From Actinomycetota bacterium (lineage in GTDB: Bacteria; Actinomycetota; Thermoleophilia; Gaiellales; Gaiellaceae): a stretch of DNA of 56,639 nucleotides. Shown in pieces: positions 1-8,426 of this stretch (the first letter of the stretch is position 1; each line of letters opens with the position of its first letter). The position numbers were made by a program, and so were the translations under genes. The DNA lies in NCBI GenBank assembly GCA_005888435.1, contig VAXO01000066.1, positions 1 through 56,639 on the forward strand. The letters are read 5' to 3'. The notes under the pieces were generated by a model. It did not search any database and was not told the origin of the DNA. It was given only the letters and a program-made list of their open reading frames with translations.

Positions 1-37
1 GAACCGCTGACTCATCCCCGGCGGCAATAACACGCGC

Positions 38-1720
38 GTGAGGGGCGGGCTGGCGCTGGCGATTCTCGTCGCGTCCGTGTTGGCGGCGGCAGGCTCGACT
101 GGTCCCGAGGCCGCCGTCTCGCCCACGCGTCCCAACATCGTCGTGCTCGAGACCGACGACCAGACGCTGGCGGAGATGGCGGTCCTCCCGAACGTCCGCC
201 ACCTGATCGGCGACGAGGGCGTCACCTTCGACAACAACTTCGATTCCTTCTCCCTCTGCTGTCCGTCGCGGGCGTCGTTCCTGACAGGGCAGTACTCGCA
301 CAACAACGGCGTGCGCGGGAACGCGCCGCCCGACGGCGGCTACGAGAAGCTCGACCACACGAACACCCTGCCGGTCTGGCTGCAGCCGGCGGGCTACTAC
401 ACCGTCCACCTAGGCAAGTACCTCAACGGCTACGGCCTGCGGAACCCGCTCGAGGTCCCGCCCGGCTGGAGCGAATGGCACGGCGCGGTCGATCCGACGA
501 CGTATCGCTATTACAACTACACCCTCAACGAGAACGGCGTCCTCACGACGTATTGCGCGACGCGGGATCCGTCGTGCTACCAGACCGACGTCTATCGCGA
601 CAAGGCCGACGAGATCATCCGGCGCCGCGCGCCCGAAGGGCCGTTCTTCCTCTGGGTGGCATTTCTGGCGAACCACTCGGGCGGCCCACCCGAGCCGGGC
701 GATCCTCAGGGCTTCGCCACCCCCGATCCCGCGCCGCGTCACGCGAACCGGTTTGCCGGGACACCGCTTCCCCAGCCACCCAATTTCAACGAAGCCGACG
801 TCTCCGACAAGCCGACGCTGATCCGCCGGCTGACGCCGATCACCGCTCGGCAGCGGGCGAACATCCAGGAAAACTGGCAGCAGCGCCGCGAGACGCTGCT
901 CGCGGTCGACGAAGCCGTCGCCTCGATCGTCGAGACGCTGCGGCAGACCGGCGAGCTCGATAACACGCTGATCGCCTTCACGAGCGACAACGGCTTCTTC
1001 CACGGCGAGCACCGGATTCGCACCGGCAAGGTCCGTCTCTACGAGGAATCGATTCGCGTGCCGCTGCTCATGCGCTGGACGGCGAATAAGACGCTGCCGC
1101 GCGGCGTACACCGCAAGCAGCTCGTGATGAACGTCGACGACGCGGAGACGATCCTCGCCGCCGCCGGCGACACGGCGCGGCCCGGCCGCGTCGAGGACGG
1201 CGTCTCGCTTCTCCGGCTCTGGCGCGACGGCGGGCTCGAGTTGGGGCGCGACCTGCTGGTCGACAACATGCCCGGAGTCACGCACTTCGACGCGATCCGC
1301 TCGCGAAACTTCCTCTACGCGGAGCACCAGAACGGCGACCGCGAGCTCTACGACTTGCGGAAGGATCCCTACGAGCTGCAGAGCCAGCACGCGAATCCGG
1401 CGGACGAGCAGCTCAAGAACGCGCTGGCAGCACGACTGCACAAGCTCGTGAAGTGCGCGGGCCCGAGCTGCCGCGCGCGGCCGCCGCTCGTCTTCACGGC
1501 GGCTCGCAGGGGACGCTGCGGCCCGGTGAGCACGTCGGTCGCCGGCTCCGGCATCACCTCCGTGACCTTCCTGGTCGACGGCCGCCGGGTGGCCGTCGAC
1601 ACGCGCAAGCCGTTCCGCGCCGGCCTCAGGTTCGCGCGGCGCGCGACCGTGCGGGCGCGCGTCGCGACGGCGTTCGACCAGCTCGTGACGGTCGATAGGA
1701 CGGTTCGCGGCTGCCGCTAG
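38..1720 (+). CDS. secreted sulfatase (arylsulfatase / N-acetylglucosamine-6-sulfatase type)
   Basis: Exported type I sulfatase that would hydrolyse sulfate esters, probably on extracellular sulfated glycans. The 560-residue protein has an N-terminal hydrophobic signal segment (about residues 3-19). The family opening NIVVLETDDQ carries metal-binding aspartates D40/D41. The formylglycine signature C-x-P-S-R lies at C74-C75-P76-S77-R78, with C74 the residue to be oxidised. A later TSDNGFFHGEH block fits the metal and sulfate site. Residues after about 480 look like a small extra C-terminal domain. The start is GTG at 38. Its 3' end overlaps the convergent small gene by 4 bases. Family is clear; the substrate is not. 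Confidence 0.9.
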   Translation: MRGGLALAILVASVLAAAGSTGPEAAVSPTRPNIVVLETDDQTLAEMAVLPNVRHLIGDEGVTFDNNFDSFSLCCPSRASFLTGQYSHNNGVRGNAPPDGGYEKLDHTNTLPVWLQPAGYYTVHLGKYLNGYGLRNPLEVPPGWSEWHGAVDPTTYRYYNYTLNENGVLTTYCATRDPSCYQTDVYRDKADEIIRRRAPEGPFFLWVAFLANHSGGPPEPGDPQGFATPDPAPRHANRFAGTPLPQPPNFNEADVSDKPTLIRRLTPITARQRANIQENWQQRRETLLAVDEAVASIVETLRQTGELDNTLIAFTSDNGFFHGEHRIRTGKVRLYEESIRVPLLMRWTANKTLPRGVHRKQLVMNVDDAETILAAAGDTARPGRVEDGVSLLRLWRDGGLELGRDLLVDNMPGVTHFDAIRSRNFLYAEHQNGDRELYDLRKDPYELQSQHANPADEQLKNALAARLHKLVKCAGPSCRARPPLVFTAARRGRCGPVSTSVAGSGITSVTFLVDGRRVAVDTRKPFRAGLRFARRATVRARVATAFDQLVTVDRTVRGCR

Positions 1721-1923
1721 GCGTTCGCGCAGGAGCGATACGCATAGGCGAAGGGGTGCCGATACACCTCACTCGCCTCCGTGCCGCTGACCGGAATCGA
1801 CACTTCTTCGCCGGTCCGGTCGTCATGTGCGAACACGACCAGCGTGTGCTTGCTCCGGTCCCAGATGAGCGCGACCTCGATCCCGCCTCCGTGCCGCGTC
1901 GCCAGGTCAACGAGATCCCGCAT
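1717..1923 (-). CDS. small conserved-looking hypothetical protein
   Basis: A 68-residue soluble protein that I do not recognise. It begins MRDLVDLATRHGG, has a central VALIWDRSKHTLVVF strand-like stretch, and ends in a Tyr/Ala-rich tail with one cysteine. No signal peptide or membrane segment is visible. It is convergent with the sulfatase (4-base overlap). No strong ribosome binding site precedes the ATG. Amino-acid composition is balanced, unlike the Arg/Ala-rich translations of shadow frames here, so it is probably real. Confidence 0.6.
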   Translation of the reverse strand: MRDLVDLATRHGGGIEVALIWDRSKHTLVVFAHDDRTGEEVSIPVSGTEASEVYRHPFAYAYRSCANA

Positions 1924-2031
1924 ACGTCGTAGAGTCGCGCGTCGCCGGCCTTGAAGGACCGACCAACCGGACGGATAGGACTAGACCCTCGGCTGATCGA
2001 CCGCGGCGCGCAACGCCGCATAATCGAAGCG

Positions 2032-2250
2032 ATGCCGCTCGAGGTCCGCATCAGCGAGCCGCCGCTTCTGGACGAGCTCATCGGGACGCTGTTGCGTCAC
2101 GGCTGCATCGCCCATCGCAGCGGTCGATTCTCGTGCCGCGTCGTCCATGTCCACGCGACTCACGCCGAAGAGGCCGAGATCGAGCTCGGCCTCTTCATGC
2201 GAGCCTGGGTGCTCGCCCATCCCGGCGTCTCGGCCGTCGTCAGAGGCTGA
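2032..2250 (+). CDS. small hypothetical protein
   Basis: A 72-residue product starting MPLEVRISEPPLLDEL, with an amphipathic helix, a Cys-containing centre and alternating strand-helix character. The frame is open from 1951, but I chose the ATG at 2032 because the upstream part looks non-coding (Arg/Gly-rich). It overlaps the 3' end of the convergent response regulator by 11 bases. Function unknown; a small alpha/beta domain is plausible. Confidence 0.45.
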   Translation: MPLEVRISEPPLLDELIGTLLRHGCIAHRSGRFSCRVVHVHATHAEEAEIELGLFMRAWVLAHPGVSAVVRG

Positions 2251-2908
2251 CGGCGCGGCTCGCGGCCGCGAGCAGCGGCGTCTCGAGCAGTCCTCGACGG
2301 TACGCCGCGTTCACCGCTTCGGTGCGCGTCGCCACACCGAGCTTGCGGTAGATGTTCGTCAGGTGGAACTTGACGGTCTGCTCGGCGAGCCAGAGCCGCT
2401 TCGCAATCGCCTTGTTGGACATTCCGTCGCCGAGGGCGGTCAGGATCGTGAGCTCGCGCTCGCTCAGGCCGGCCTCGTCTGCCGCAGTAGCCGCAGCCTG
2501 CGGCTGCGCGTCGCCAAAGATCGGCTGTGCCACCGCTCCCCGTACCGCGGTGCGAAGCGCCGCCGGTAGATCCCGCGCCTCCACGTGCTTGCGGATGAAT
2601 GCGATGGCGCCGCGCATGAACGCCGCCTGGATGACGTCCTCCTCGTCCACGCCCGACAAGACGATCGCCTTCACCTGCGGGTGACGTGCCCGGAGGTGCT
2701 CGAGGCACGCGAGCCCGTCCATCCCGGGCATGCACAGGTCGAGCAACACGACGTCCGGCTCGTGCCGGGCCGTCAATGGCAGAACCTGCTGCCCGCGAGT
2801 CGTGGTCGCCACGATCTCGAAGTCGTCCTCCGCCTCGGCAAGTGCAAGGCGCACCGCCTGAACCATCAACTCGTGGTCGTCCGCAATCAGAACCTTCAGC
2901 CGCCGCAT
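2240..2908 (-). CDS. NarL/FixJ-type response regulator with LuxR HTH
   Basis: Two-component response regulator of 222 residues. The N-terminal receiver has acidic residues D10/D11, the phospho-acceptor D57 in VVLLDLCMPGMDG, and the conserved lysine in the FIRKHVE segment near residue 107. The C-terminal LuxR-type HTH (LSERELTILTALGDGMSNKAIA onward, last ~65 residues) is intact. The frame is open to 2968, but the ATG at 2908 begins the canonical MRRLKVLIADDHELM. No histidine kinase gene is in the window, so it is an orphan here. It is divergent from the membrane-protein pair at 3052 and lies just outside the Tad locus, so a role in controlling either is possible but only inferred. Confidence 0.92.
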   Translation of the reverse strand: MRRLKVLIADDHELMVQAVRLALAEAEDDFEIVATTTRGQQVLPLTARHEPDVVLLDLCMPGMDGLACLEHLRARHPQVKAIVLSGVDEEDVIQAAFMRGAIAFIRKHVEARDLPAALRTAVRGAVAQPIFGDAQPQAAATAADEAGLSERELTILTALGDGMSNKAIAKRLWLAEQTVKFHLTNIYRKLGVATRTEAVNAAYRRGLLETPLLAAASRAVSL

Positions 2909-3051
2909 GGCTGATCCTCCCCCTCGGTCGTCCCCCCGATAACTGCACGAATGGTGGTTGCGGATCAACCTTCAGTCGATCCCTAAAACGAGGGGTCGGA
3001 GACAGAACTAGCCGAACGTCCTGGGACTCGCCGCGATAGGGTCCACCGGAG

Positions 3052-3423
3052 ATGCACCTCGTCGTCGTCGATGCGGCCGTCGGCGCCCTCCTGCCGGCCG
3101 CGATCATCGTCTTCGGTACGCGCGCACGCCGTCCCCGGTCGGGTCGGGTGCGTGCACTCGGCTGGGTCCTCGTGGCGGTACCGCTGCCGCTCGCCGTAGC
3201 ACTCCATCTCGCGGGCCGGCTGCCGGCGAGCGTGGATCAGGCGGCCTTCCTTGCCTGCGTCGCAGCCTTCGCGCTCGGAGCCGCACTCGTGCTCAGCGAC
3301 GACGAGCCCGACGGGCGCCGGGAGGACGACGACGAGACGCCGCCGTGGTGGCCGGCGTTCGAGCGCGAGCTCCGTGAGTACGAGCGAGCGTCAACCAGGC
3401 GACCGAAGGCCCTCCACTCGTGA
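3052..3423 (+). CDS. small membrane protein with acidic C-terminal tail
   Basis: A 123-residue protein with three hydrophobic segments (about residues 5-22, 36-54 and 64-80). A charged, Asp/Glu-rich cytoplasmic-looking tail (DDEPDGRREDDDE) with a WW pair follows. Its stop overlaps the start of the next gene by 4 bases (GTGA), so the two are translationally coupled. I do not recognise a family. The 143-base gap upstream, divergent from the response regulator, is the likely promoter region. Confidence 0.65.
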   Translation: MHLVVVDAAVGALLPAAIIVFGTRARRPRSGRVRALGWVLVAVPLPLAVALHLAGRLPASVDQAAFLACVAAFALGAALVLSDDEPDGRREDDDETPPWWPAFERELREYERASTRRPKALHS

Positions 3424-3716
3424 CGGCCCAGGGGTTCGGCGTCGCATTGATGGTCGGCGCTGCCCTGCTGGCCCTCTGGATCCTGTGGCGGTACGCCCGT
3501 TTCGGGCCGAGGACGATCTTCTGGTCTCTCGCCCACGTCATCATCGCCTGCATCCTGCTCCGCCTGCTGCCGCTCGCGTTCCCCGAGCCCGACCCGACCA
3601 AGGTCTCCGCGATCGCCTATATAGAGGTCTTCGCGCTCGCCCTCCCCGCCCTGGTCTATGCGTTCCTGAGCGGCGGGTGGGTCACCCGCATCGCGGTCGG
3701 AATGCTGCGCCCGTAG
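3420..3716 (+). CDS. three-helix small membrane protein, Tad-flanking family member A
   Basis: A 98-residue integral membrane protein with three predicted helices (about 5-23, 37-55 and 66-86). It shares a spaced pattern with the proteins at 12149 and 12709. A-L-W at 18-20 is followed by R24, P30 and T32. The third helix carries L75-P76-x3-Y80-x-F82-x-S84-G85-x-W87-V-x-R90. The GTG start overlaps the upstream stop. It abuts the convergent methyltransferase gene with no gap. Function unknown; it looks like a helper or sensor subunit rather than an enzyme. Confidence 0.75.
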   Translation: MTAQGFGVALMVGAALLALWILWRYARFGPRTIFWSLAHVIIACILLRLLPLAFPEPDPTKVSAIAYIEVFALALPALVYAFLSGGWVTRIAVGMLRP

Positions 3717-4343
3717 CTAGAACAGCCGCGGCACGAGCCGGTACGGGACTGCCTCTCGGTACAACCGGTAGCCGGCGTGCTCGGCGAGCACCGCTTCTTC
3801 CTCGCGGATGCGGAGAAGCTGGAATGCGGTGCTGATGCAGAGCAGAAGGACATTGAACGGCGCCGGGTTCTCGAGCACGTAGCCGATGTACGCAACGAGG
3901 TAGCCGGCATACGCCGGATGCCGCACGAAGCGGTACGGCCCGCCCGTCTTCAGCCCGCGGTCGGCGGCGACGAGCCCGAACGAGCGCCCGAGGGTCGCGA
4001 GCCCCGCAAGCGCGAACAGGACGCCGCCGAGCTGCAGCAGCTCGCACGGCAGCTGTGACAGGCCGCCGTCGGCCGGACGCGCGAGCAGCATGGCGAAGCT
4101 CCCGACGGGTGCCGCCACCCACGCGAGAGGCCGCCGGCTGAGCCGGTCCGCGGGGCGGCGGACGAGGAACAGCACGGCGGCCCACCCTTCGAGTGCCGTC
4201 GTGCCGAGCCCGGACGGCTTCCCCGTGGTGCGCCAGTGCGAGAAGTTGGCCCACGCGAAGAGCACGAAGAGCGCGACGAGCCCACCGCGCGAGAGCAGTG
4301 AGGCGAGGCGCCTCGGCAACGACGCCCGCTCAGAGGAGCCCAT
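3717..4343 (-). CDS. isoprenylcysteine carboxyl methyltransferase-like membrane protein
   Basis: A 208-residue multi-pass membrane protein of the ICMT/PEMT/NnrU fold. The C-terminal half holds the family block GPYRFVRHPAYAGYL, the RHP motif expected at the S-adenosylmethionine and substrate site. It continues with REEEAVLAEHAGYRLYREAVPYR. Bacterial homologues methylate varied small or lipid substrates and no substrate can be read here. Its ATG lies inside the end of tadC (14-base overlap), so it is probably the last gene of the Tad operon. It could modify a pilus component or lipid, but that is inference from position only. Confidence 0.85.
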   Translation of the reverse strand: MGSSERASLPRRLASLLSRGGLVALFVLFAWANFSHWRTTGKPSGLGTTALEGWAAVLFLVRRPADRLSRRPLAWVAAPVGSFAMLLARPADGGLSQLPCELLQLGGVLFALAGLATLGRSFGLVAADRGLKTGGPYRFVRHPAYAGYLVAYIGYVLENPAPFNVLLLCISTAFQLLRIREEEAVLAEHAGYRLYREAVPYRLVPRLF

Positions 4344-5214
4344 GCGACCCCAGGAATGCCGGCGCGAGGATCAGCACGAACATGACCGGCAGGATGAAGA
4401 TCGCCATCGGCAGCAGCATTTTCACCGGGGCTTTCTGAGCACGCTCTTCCGCGTACATCTGCCGCCGGTGCCGAAGGTCGCTCGCCTGAGCCCGCAGGAT
4501 TCCGCTCAAGGGTGAGCCGAGCTGATCCGACGCGAGAACGGCGTTCGCGAACGCCATCGCTTCGTCGCTGCCGACGCGCACCGCGAAGTTGCGGATCGCG
4601 GTCTTCCTCGACTCGCCGACCCGCAGCTCGGTCAGCACGCGCTTCATCTCGTCAGCGAGCGGTCCCTCGTTGACATCGGCGAGGTATGTGACCGCGGCGT
4701 CGAAGCTCATCCCGGCTTCGATCACGAGCCCGAGCTGGTCGACGAAGTGCGGGAGCTCCGAATCGATCCGCTCGGAGCGTCGGGTCGCCGCCTTGCTGAG
4801 CACAAAGCCCGGAATGAGGATTCCTGCAGCCGCGAAGAAGAGCGCGACGAGAAACCGTCCGGCGCCGTGCGCCAGCGTGAACCCTGCGAGGATGCCGAGC
4901 CCGGTCAGGCCGACGCGCCCGGCCATGAACAGCTCCGCCGTCAGCCGCCGCGTGACGCCGGCCCGTGCCAGTGCAGTCGTGATGTCGTGGTCCGTCTGGC
5001 GGCGCCAGAGCTTGCGGTGCACGCGTGCAAGCGGCACGGCGACCATCCGCAGCAGCGACCTTCGTTCGTCTGTGGAAGGCGGGGCGGCGTCCGACGATGA
5101 GCGGACCCGCTCGATCGCGAGCCGCCGATCCCGCTCGGCGATGACGCGGGGACGCGTCAGCTGAAACGCCGAGATGGCAAGGCACGCGATTCCGGTGATC
5201 AGCAGCAGGAGCAT
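4330..5214 (-). CDS. tadC: Tad pilus inner-membrane platform protein TadC
   Basis: A 294-residue type II secretion system F-domain protein. One N-terminal helix (3-20) precedes a cytoplasmic four-helix T2SF domain (about 120-250; LPHFVDQLGLVIEAGMSFDAAV is typical) and C-terminal helices (about 265-290). It pairs with TadB as the membrane platform for pilin assembly, driven by the CpaF ATPase. It lies 3 bases downstream of the VWA-TadB gene, and its end overlaps the methyltransferase gene. Length and topology are normal for TadC. Confidence 0.92.
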   Translation of the reverse strand: MLLLLITGIACLAISAFQLTRPRVIAERDRRLAIERVRSSSDAAPPSTDERRSLLRMVAVPLARVHRKLWRRQTDHDITTALARAGVTRRLTAELFMAGRVGLTGLGILAGFTLAHGAGRFLVALFFAAAGILIPGFVLSKAATRRSERIDSELPHFVDQLGLVIEAGMSFDAAVTYLADVNEGPLADEMKRVLTELRVGESRKTAIRNFAVRVGSDEAMAFANAVLASDQLGSPLSGILRAQASDLRHRRQMYAEERAQKAPVKMLLPMAIFILPVMFVLILAPAFLGSHGLL

Positions 5215-5217
5215 GGG

Positions 5218-7062
5218 CTAGTACCTCACGTTCACGATTCGCTTGAGCACGAGCGCGCCGATCGTCATCGAGACGAGGCAGAACGCGATCAACACGTGCC
5301 CGGTGGACGTCTTCAAGAACGGCGACATGTACGAAGGGCTGATCAATGTCATCAACGCGGCGAGACCGAACGGGAGGCAGGTCAGGATCGTGGCGGACAT
5401 CCGGCCCATGGACGTCAGCGCGCGCACCTTCCGTGCGTGTCGCTGACGCTCGCGCACCGTCTCCGAAAGCGTGTCGAACAGCGTGGCGAGCGAGCCTCCT
5501 GCCTGTGCCTGGACGTTGATCGCGGTCGCGACGTACTCCATGTCCTCGGAGCCGATGCGCTTGCACATCGCGTTGATGGCGTCGTCCAGCGGCCTCCCGA
5601 GACGCTCCTCCCCGAGGACCCGCCTCAACTCTTCCGAAGCCGGCGGGCTCCCGTCGTCGGCGACCGCACGCAAGGCAGTGCGCAGACCGTGCCCGGCTCG
5701 AAGCGTCGACGCGATCGTCGAGAGCATGTCGGGCAGCTGACGGTCGAACGCCTTCGATCTCCGCGCCGCGGCGATCCGGAGCACGACCAGCGGGCTCAGG
5801 AAGCCGACGAGCAGCAGTCCCAGCGACAGGAGAGGGCCGAACGAGATGGCCAGCCCGAAGACACCGAACACGAGCGCTCCCGCGAGCCCGAGATAGGGAA
5901 GGTGGCCCAGGCGGAGCTTGATGCCGCTGCGTTCGAGCAACAGTCTGAGCCCCTCGTGGCCGGGGACATCCGCCAGCGCGTCCTCGGTCCACTCGAACAG
6001 GGGGTCGAGAACCGGCTTACGCTCGTTCGCCGCTCGTTGCTCGCTGCGGGGCTTGACGTGCGGATCGAGCAGGCGACGAATCTCGGGCTTCCGGCGGCTG
6101 CGGACAAGGCCCGCTCCCGCCACTGCGAGGAGCAGCGCGGCAAGCGCGACGACTGCGTACAGCACGTCGCGCTTCCGCACGACGTTCGCCGGAATCGGGC
6201 CGGTGCTCGCCGGGGCCGATCCGGGCACGCGGAGAAGCAGCTGAGTCGATGCCGCTCCGGCGCGCACGCGCAGGCTCAGCGAGTCGCCCGGCCGTCCCCG
6301 GGTCAGGTAGGTCAGAAGCCACGTCTGCTCGAGCTCTCGGCCGAGCGCTGCGTAGGTCGCCGCGAGCTGCGAAACGTCGGTGGTGTCGAACAGACGGCCG
6401 CCGGTGGCATCCGCGAGCGCCGCCAGCGTACGCCTGTCGGCCCGTGGGCTCGCCGCAATCGCATACACGGTCACGCCCGCGGCCTGCGCCGCGGCGACCG
6501 CGTTCCGAAGCGACGCCCTGGAGCCGACGTCGCGACCGTCGGTGAGCAGGACCAGGATCCGAGTGCCTGCCGAGAGGTGACGGAGGCGACCGACCGAGGA
6601 CACGACTGCGTCGTAGAGCGCAGTGCCGGGGACCGTGTCCGGGGCGAGCGCCGACAGTGTCTGCGCCACGTCGGCGCTCGACGCGTTGCGACCGGACAGA
6701 GGCAGCGCCTCGTGCCCGAACGCAACCAGCCCGAACGCCGATGCGCGACGCGCCTGGGACGCCAGGAACTCGTTCGCAGCCCGCTTCGCCTCGCGGAGCG
6801 GCCGTCCCAGCATCGACTCGGAGTTGTCCACCGCGAGGACGAGCGCCTCCGACGAGCCGAGCTGCCGCGCGCTCGCGAACGCCGCACCGCGACCGTTCTC
6901 GAAGAGAATCGGGCGCGCCCCGGCGGGCGCGAAGACGGTGACTCGCACCTGCGGGAACGTCTTCAGCTCGACGTGCCTGACTTGGAGCGGCGAGGCGGCT
7001 ACCGCCGTGGCCGGAAGAGCGAGGAGCACCACCGCCGCGAGCAGTACGAGGCGAGGTTTCAT
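5218..7062 (-). CDS. tadB: VWA-TadB fusion: secreted von Willebrand A domain joined to a TadB platform protein
   Basis: A 614-residue chimera. Residues 1-23 form a signal peptide. Residues about 70-240 are a von Willebrand A domain with an intact MIDAS: D79-x-S81-x-S83, T147 and D175. A transmembrane helix spans about 300-320. The rest (about 360-614) is a TadB-type T2SF domain (FDRQLPDMLSTIASTLRAGHGL). The chosen ATG at 7062 overlaps the cpaF stop (ATGA), and the reading frame is continuous. TadB normally has no VWA domain, whereas proteobacterial TadG does. Here the VWA would sit outside the cell, tethered to the assembly platform. A metal-dependent adhesive or sensing role is inferred. Confidence 0.9.
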   Translation of the reverse strand: MKPRLVLLAAVVLLALPATAVAASPLQVRHVELKTFPQVRVTVFAPAGARPILFENGRGAAFASARQLGSSEALVLAVDNSESMLGRPLREAKRAANEFLASQARRASAFGLVAFGHEALPLSGRNASSADVAQTLSALAPDTVPGTALYDAVVSSVGRLRHLSAGTRILVLLTDGRDVGSRASLRNAVAAAQAAGVTVYAIAASPRADRRTLAALADATGGRLFDTTDVSQLAATYAALGRELEQTWLLTYLTRGRPGDSLSLRVRAGAASTQLLLRVPGSAPASTGPIPANVVRKRDVLYAVVALAALLLAVAGAGLVRSRRKPEIRRLLDPHVKPRSEQRAANERKPVLDPLFEWTEDALADVPGHEGLRLLLERSGIKLRLGHLPYLGLAGALVFGVFGLAISFGPLLSLGLLLVGFLSPLVVLRIAAARRSKAFDRQLPDMLSTIASTLRAGHGLRTALRAVADDGSPPASEELRRVLGEERLGRPLDDAINAMCKRIGSEDMEYVATAINVQAQAGGSLATLFDTLSETVRERQRHARKVRALTSMGRMSATILTCLPFGLAALMTLISPSYMSPFLKTSTGHVLIAFCLVSMTIGALVLKRIVNVRY

Positions 7063-8426
7063 GCCGCCCCCAGCCATGACGCCGACGACAGGTCGACGCC
7101 GTTCGTCTTGAGCTTCGACAGGAAACCCGGGCGCAGGCTCGTCGGCTCGAGAGGAGTGATGAGCCGTCCTGCGCTCGCCCCGCCTTCCGGCACGTGGGCG
7201 CAGAAGATGTCCTGCAGGGTGATCACGTCGCCCTCCATGCCGGCGATCTCCGTGATCTGAATGATCTTCCGTGACCCGTCGACCAGACGCGAAATGTGCA
7301 CGAGCAGGTCGAAGCCGCCGGCGATCTGCTCCCGAATCGCCTTCACCGGCAGCTCGACCCCCGCCATCAGCACGAGCATCTCGAGCCTGTGCAGAGCGTC
7401 GCGGGCCGAGTTTGCGTGGACCGTCGTCAGCGAACCGTCGTGGCCGGTGTTCATCGCCTGCAGCATGTCCAGGGTCTCCGCGCCGCGGACCTCGCCGACG
7501 ATGATGCGGTCGGGCCTCATGCGGAGAGCGTTTCGCACGAGGTCGCGGATGCGAACTTCGCCCTCGCCCTCGACGTTCGGCGGCCGAGACTCGAGCGAGA
7601 CGACGTGCCGCTGCTGCAGCCGGAGCTCGGCCGCATCCTCGATCGTCACGATGCGCTCCGAGCCGGGGATGCTGGCCGACACGGCATTGAGCAAGGTCGT
7701 CTTGCCCGTGCCGGTGCCTCCCGAGATCAGGACGTTCAGCTTCCCCTCGACGCATTGACCGATGAACTCGGCCGCCTGCTCGCTGAGCGTGTCGAGCCGG
7801 ATCAGGTCGGTAAGAGCGAGTGCGTCGCGCGCGAACTTCCGGATCGTCAGCGACGGTCCGCGGAGCGCGAGCGGCGGAATGATCGCATTGACGCGACTTC
7901 CGTCCGGAAGCCGCGCGTCGACCATCGGTGACGACTCGTCGATCCTGCGTCCCACCTGCGAGACGATCCGGTCGATGATGCGCAGCAGGTGTGCGTCGTC
8001 GAGGAACGAAGCCTCTGTCTCCTCGATCATCCCGGCACGCTCGACGAAGAGCTGGTCGTAGGCGTTGACCATGATCTCCGTGACGGACGGGTCGCGGAGG
8101 AACGGCTCCAGCGGCCCGTAGCCGAGGATGTCGTCGGCGATCTGCCGCTCGAGCCGGGCGCGCTCGCTCGGGCTCAACGGCGTCTGCTCCGCGTTCAGCT
8201 GTTCGCTCACGAGCTGCCGGACCCGCGGCCCGAGCTCGTTCGATCCCTCGAGGTTGAGGAAGGCGGCACCGAGCCGCGCGATGCACGCACGGTGGATCTT
8301 CGTCTTCAGCTCGGCCTGCGGATCGCGCGACCGAGCCTTCGCAGAGCCGTGGTCGACCTGCAGCCGCTCCGCGAGCACCGCCGCGTCGCTGCGGTCCGAG
8401 AATCCGTTGGCGTCGAACGTGCTCAT
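7059..8426 (-). CDS. cpaF: Tad pilus assembly ATPase CpaF/TadA
   Basis: A 455-residue VirB11/TadA-family secretion ATPase that powers Flp pilus assembly at the cytoplasmic face. Visible signatures: the N-terminal all-helical domain, the [18 protein letters not shown] beta block, Walker [17 protein letters not shown], the ESRPPNVEG / [22 protein letters not shown] block (Asp box and Walker B) and the His box [15 protein letters not shown]. Length is normal. Its start overlaps the cpaE end by 4 bases and its stop overlaps the VWA-TadB start, so the three are translationally coupled. Confidence 0.96.
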   Translation of the reverse strand: MSTFDANGFSDRSDAAVLAERLQVDHGSAKARSRDPQAELKTKIHRACIARLGAAFLNLEGSNELGPRVRQLVSEQLNAEQTPLSPSERARLERQIADDILGYGPLEPFLRDPSVTEIMVNAYDQLFVERAGMIEETEASFLDDAHLLRIIDRIVSQVGRRIDESSPMVDARLPDGSRVNAIIPPLALRGPSLTIRKFARDALALTDLIRLDTLSEQAAEFIGQCVEGKLNVLISGGTGTGKTTLLNAVSASIPGSERIVTIEDAAELRLQQRHVVSLESRPPNVEGEGEVRIRDLVRNALRMRPDRIIVGEVRGAETLDMLQAMNTGHDGSLTTVHANSARDALHRLEMLVLMAGVELPVKAIREQIAGGFDLLVHISRLVDGSRKIIQITEIAGMEGDVITLQDIFCAHVPEGGASAGRLITPLEPTSLRPGFLSKLKTNGVDLSSASWLGAA

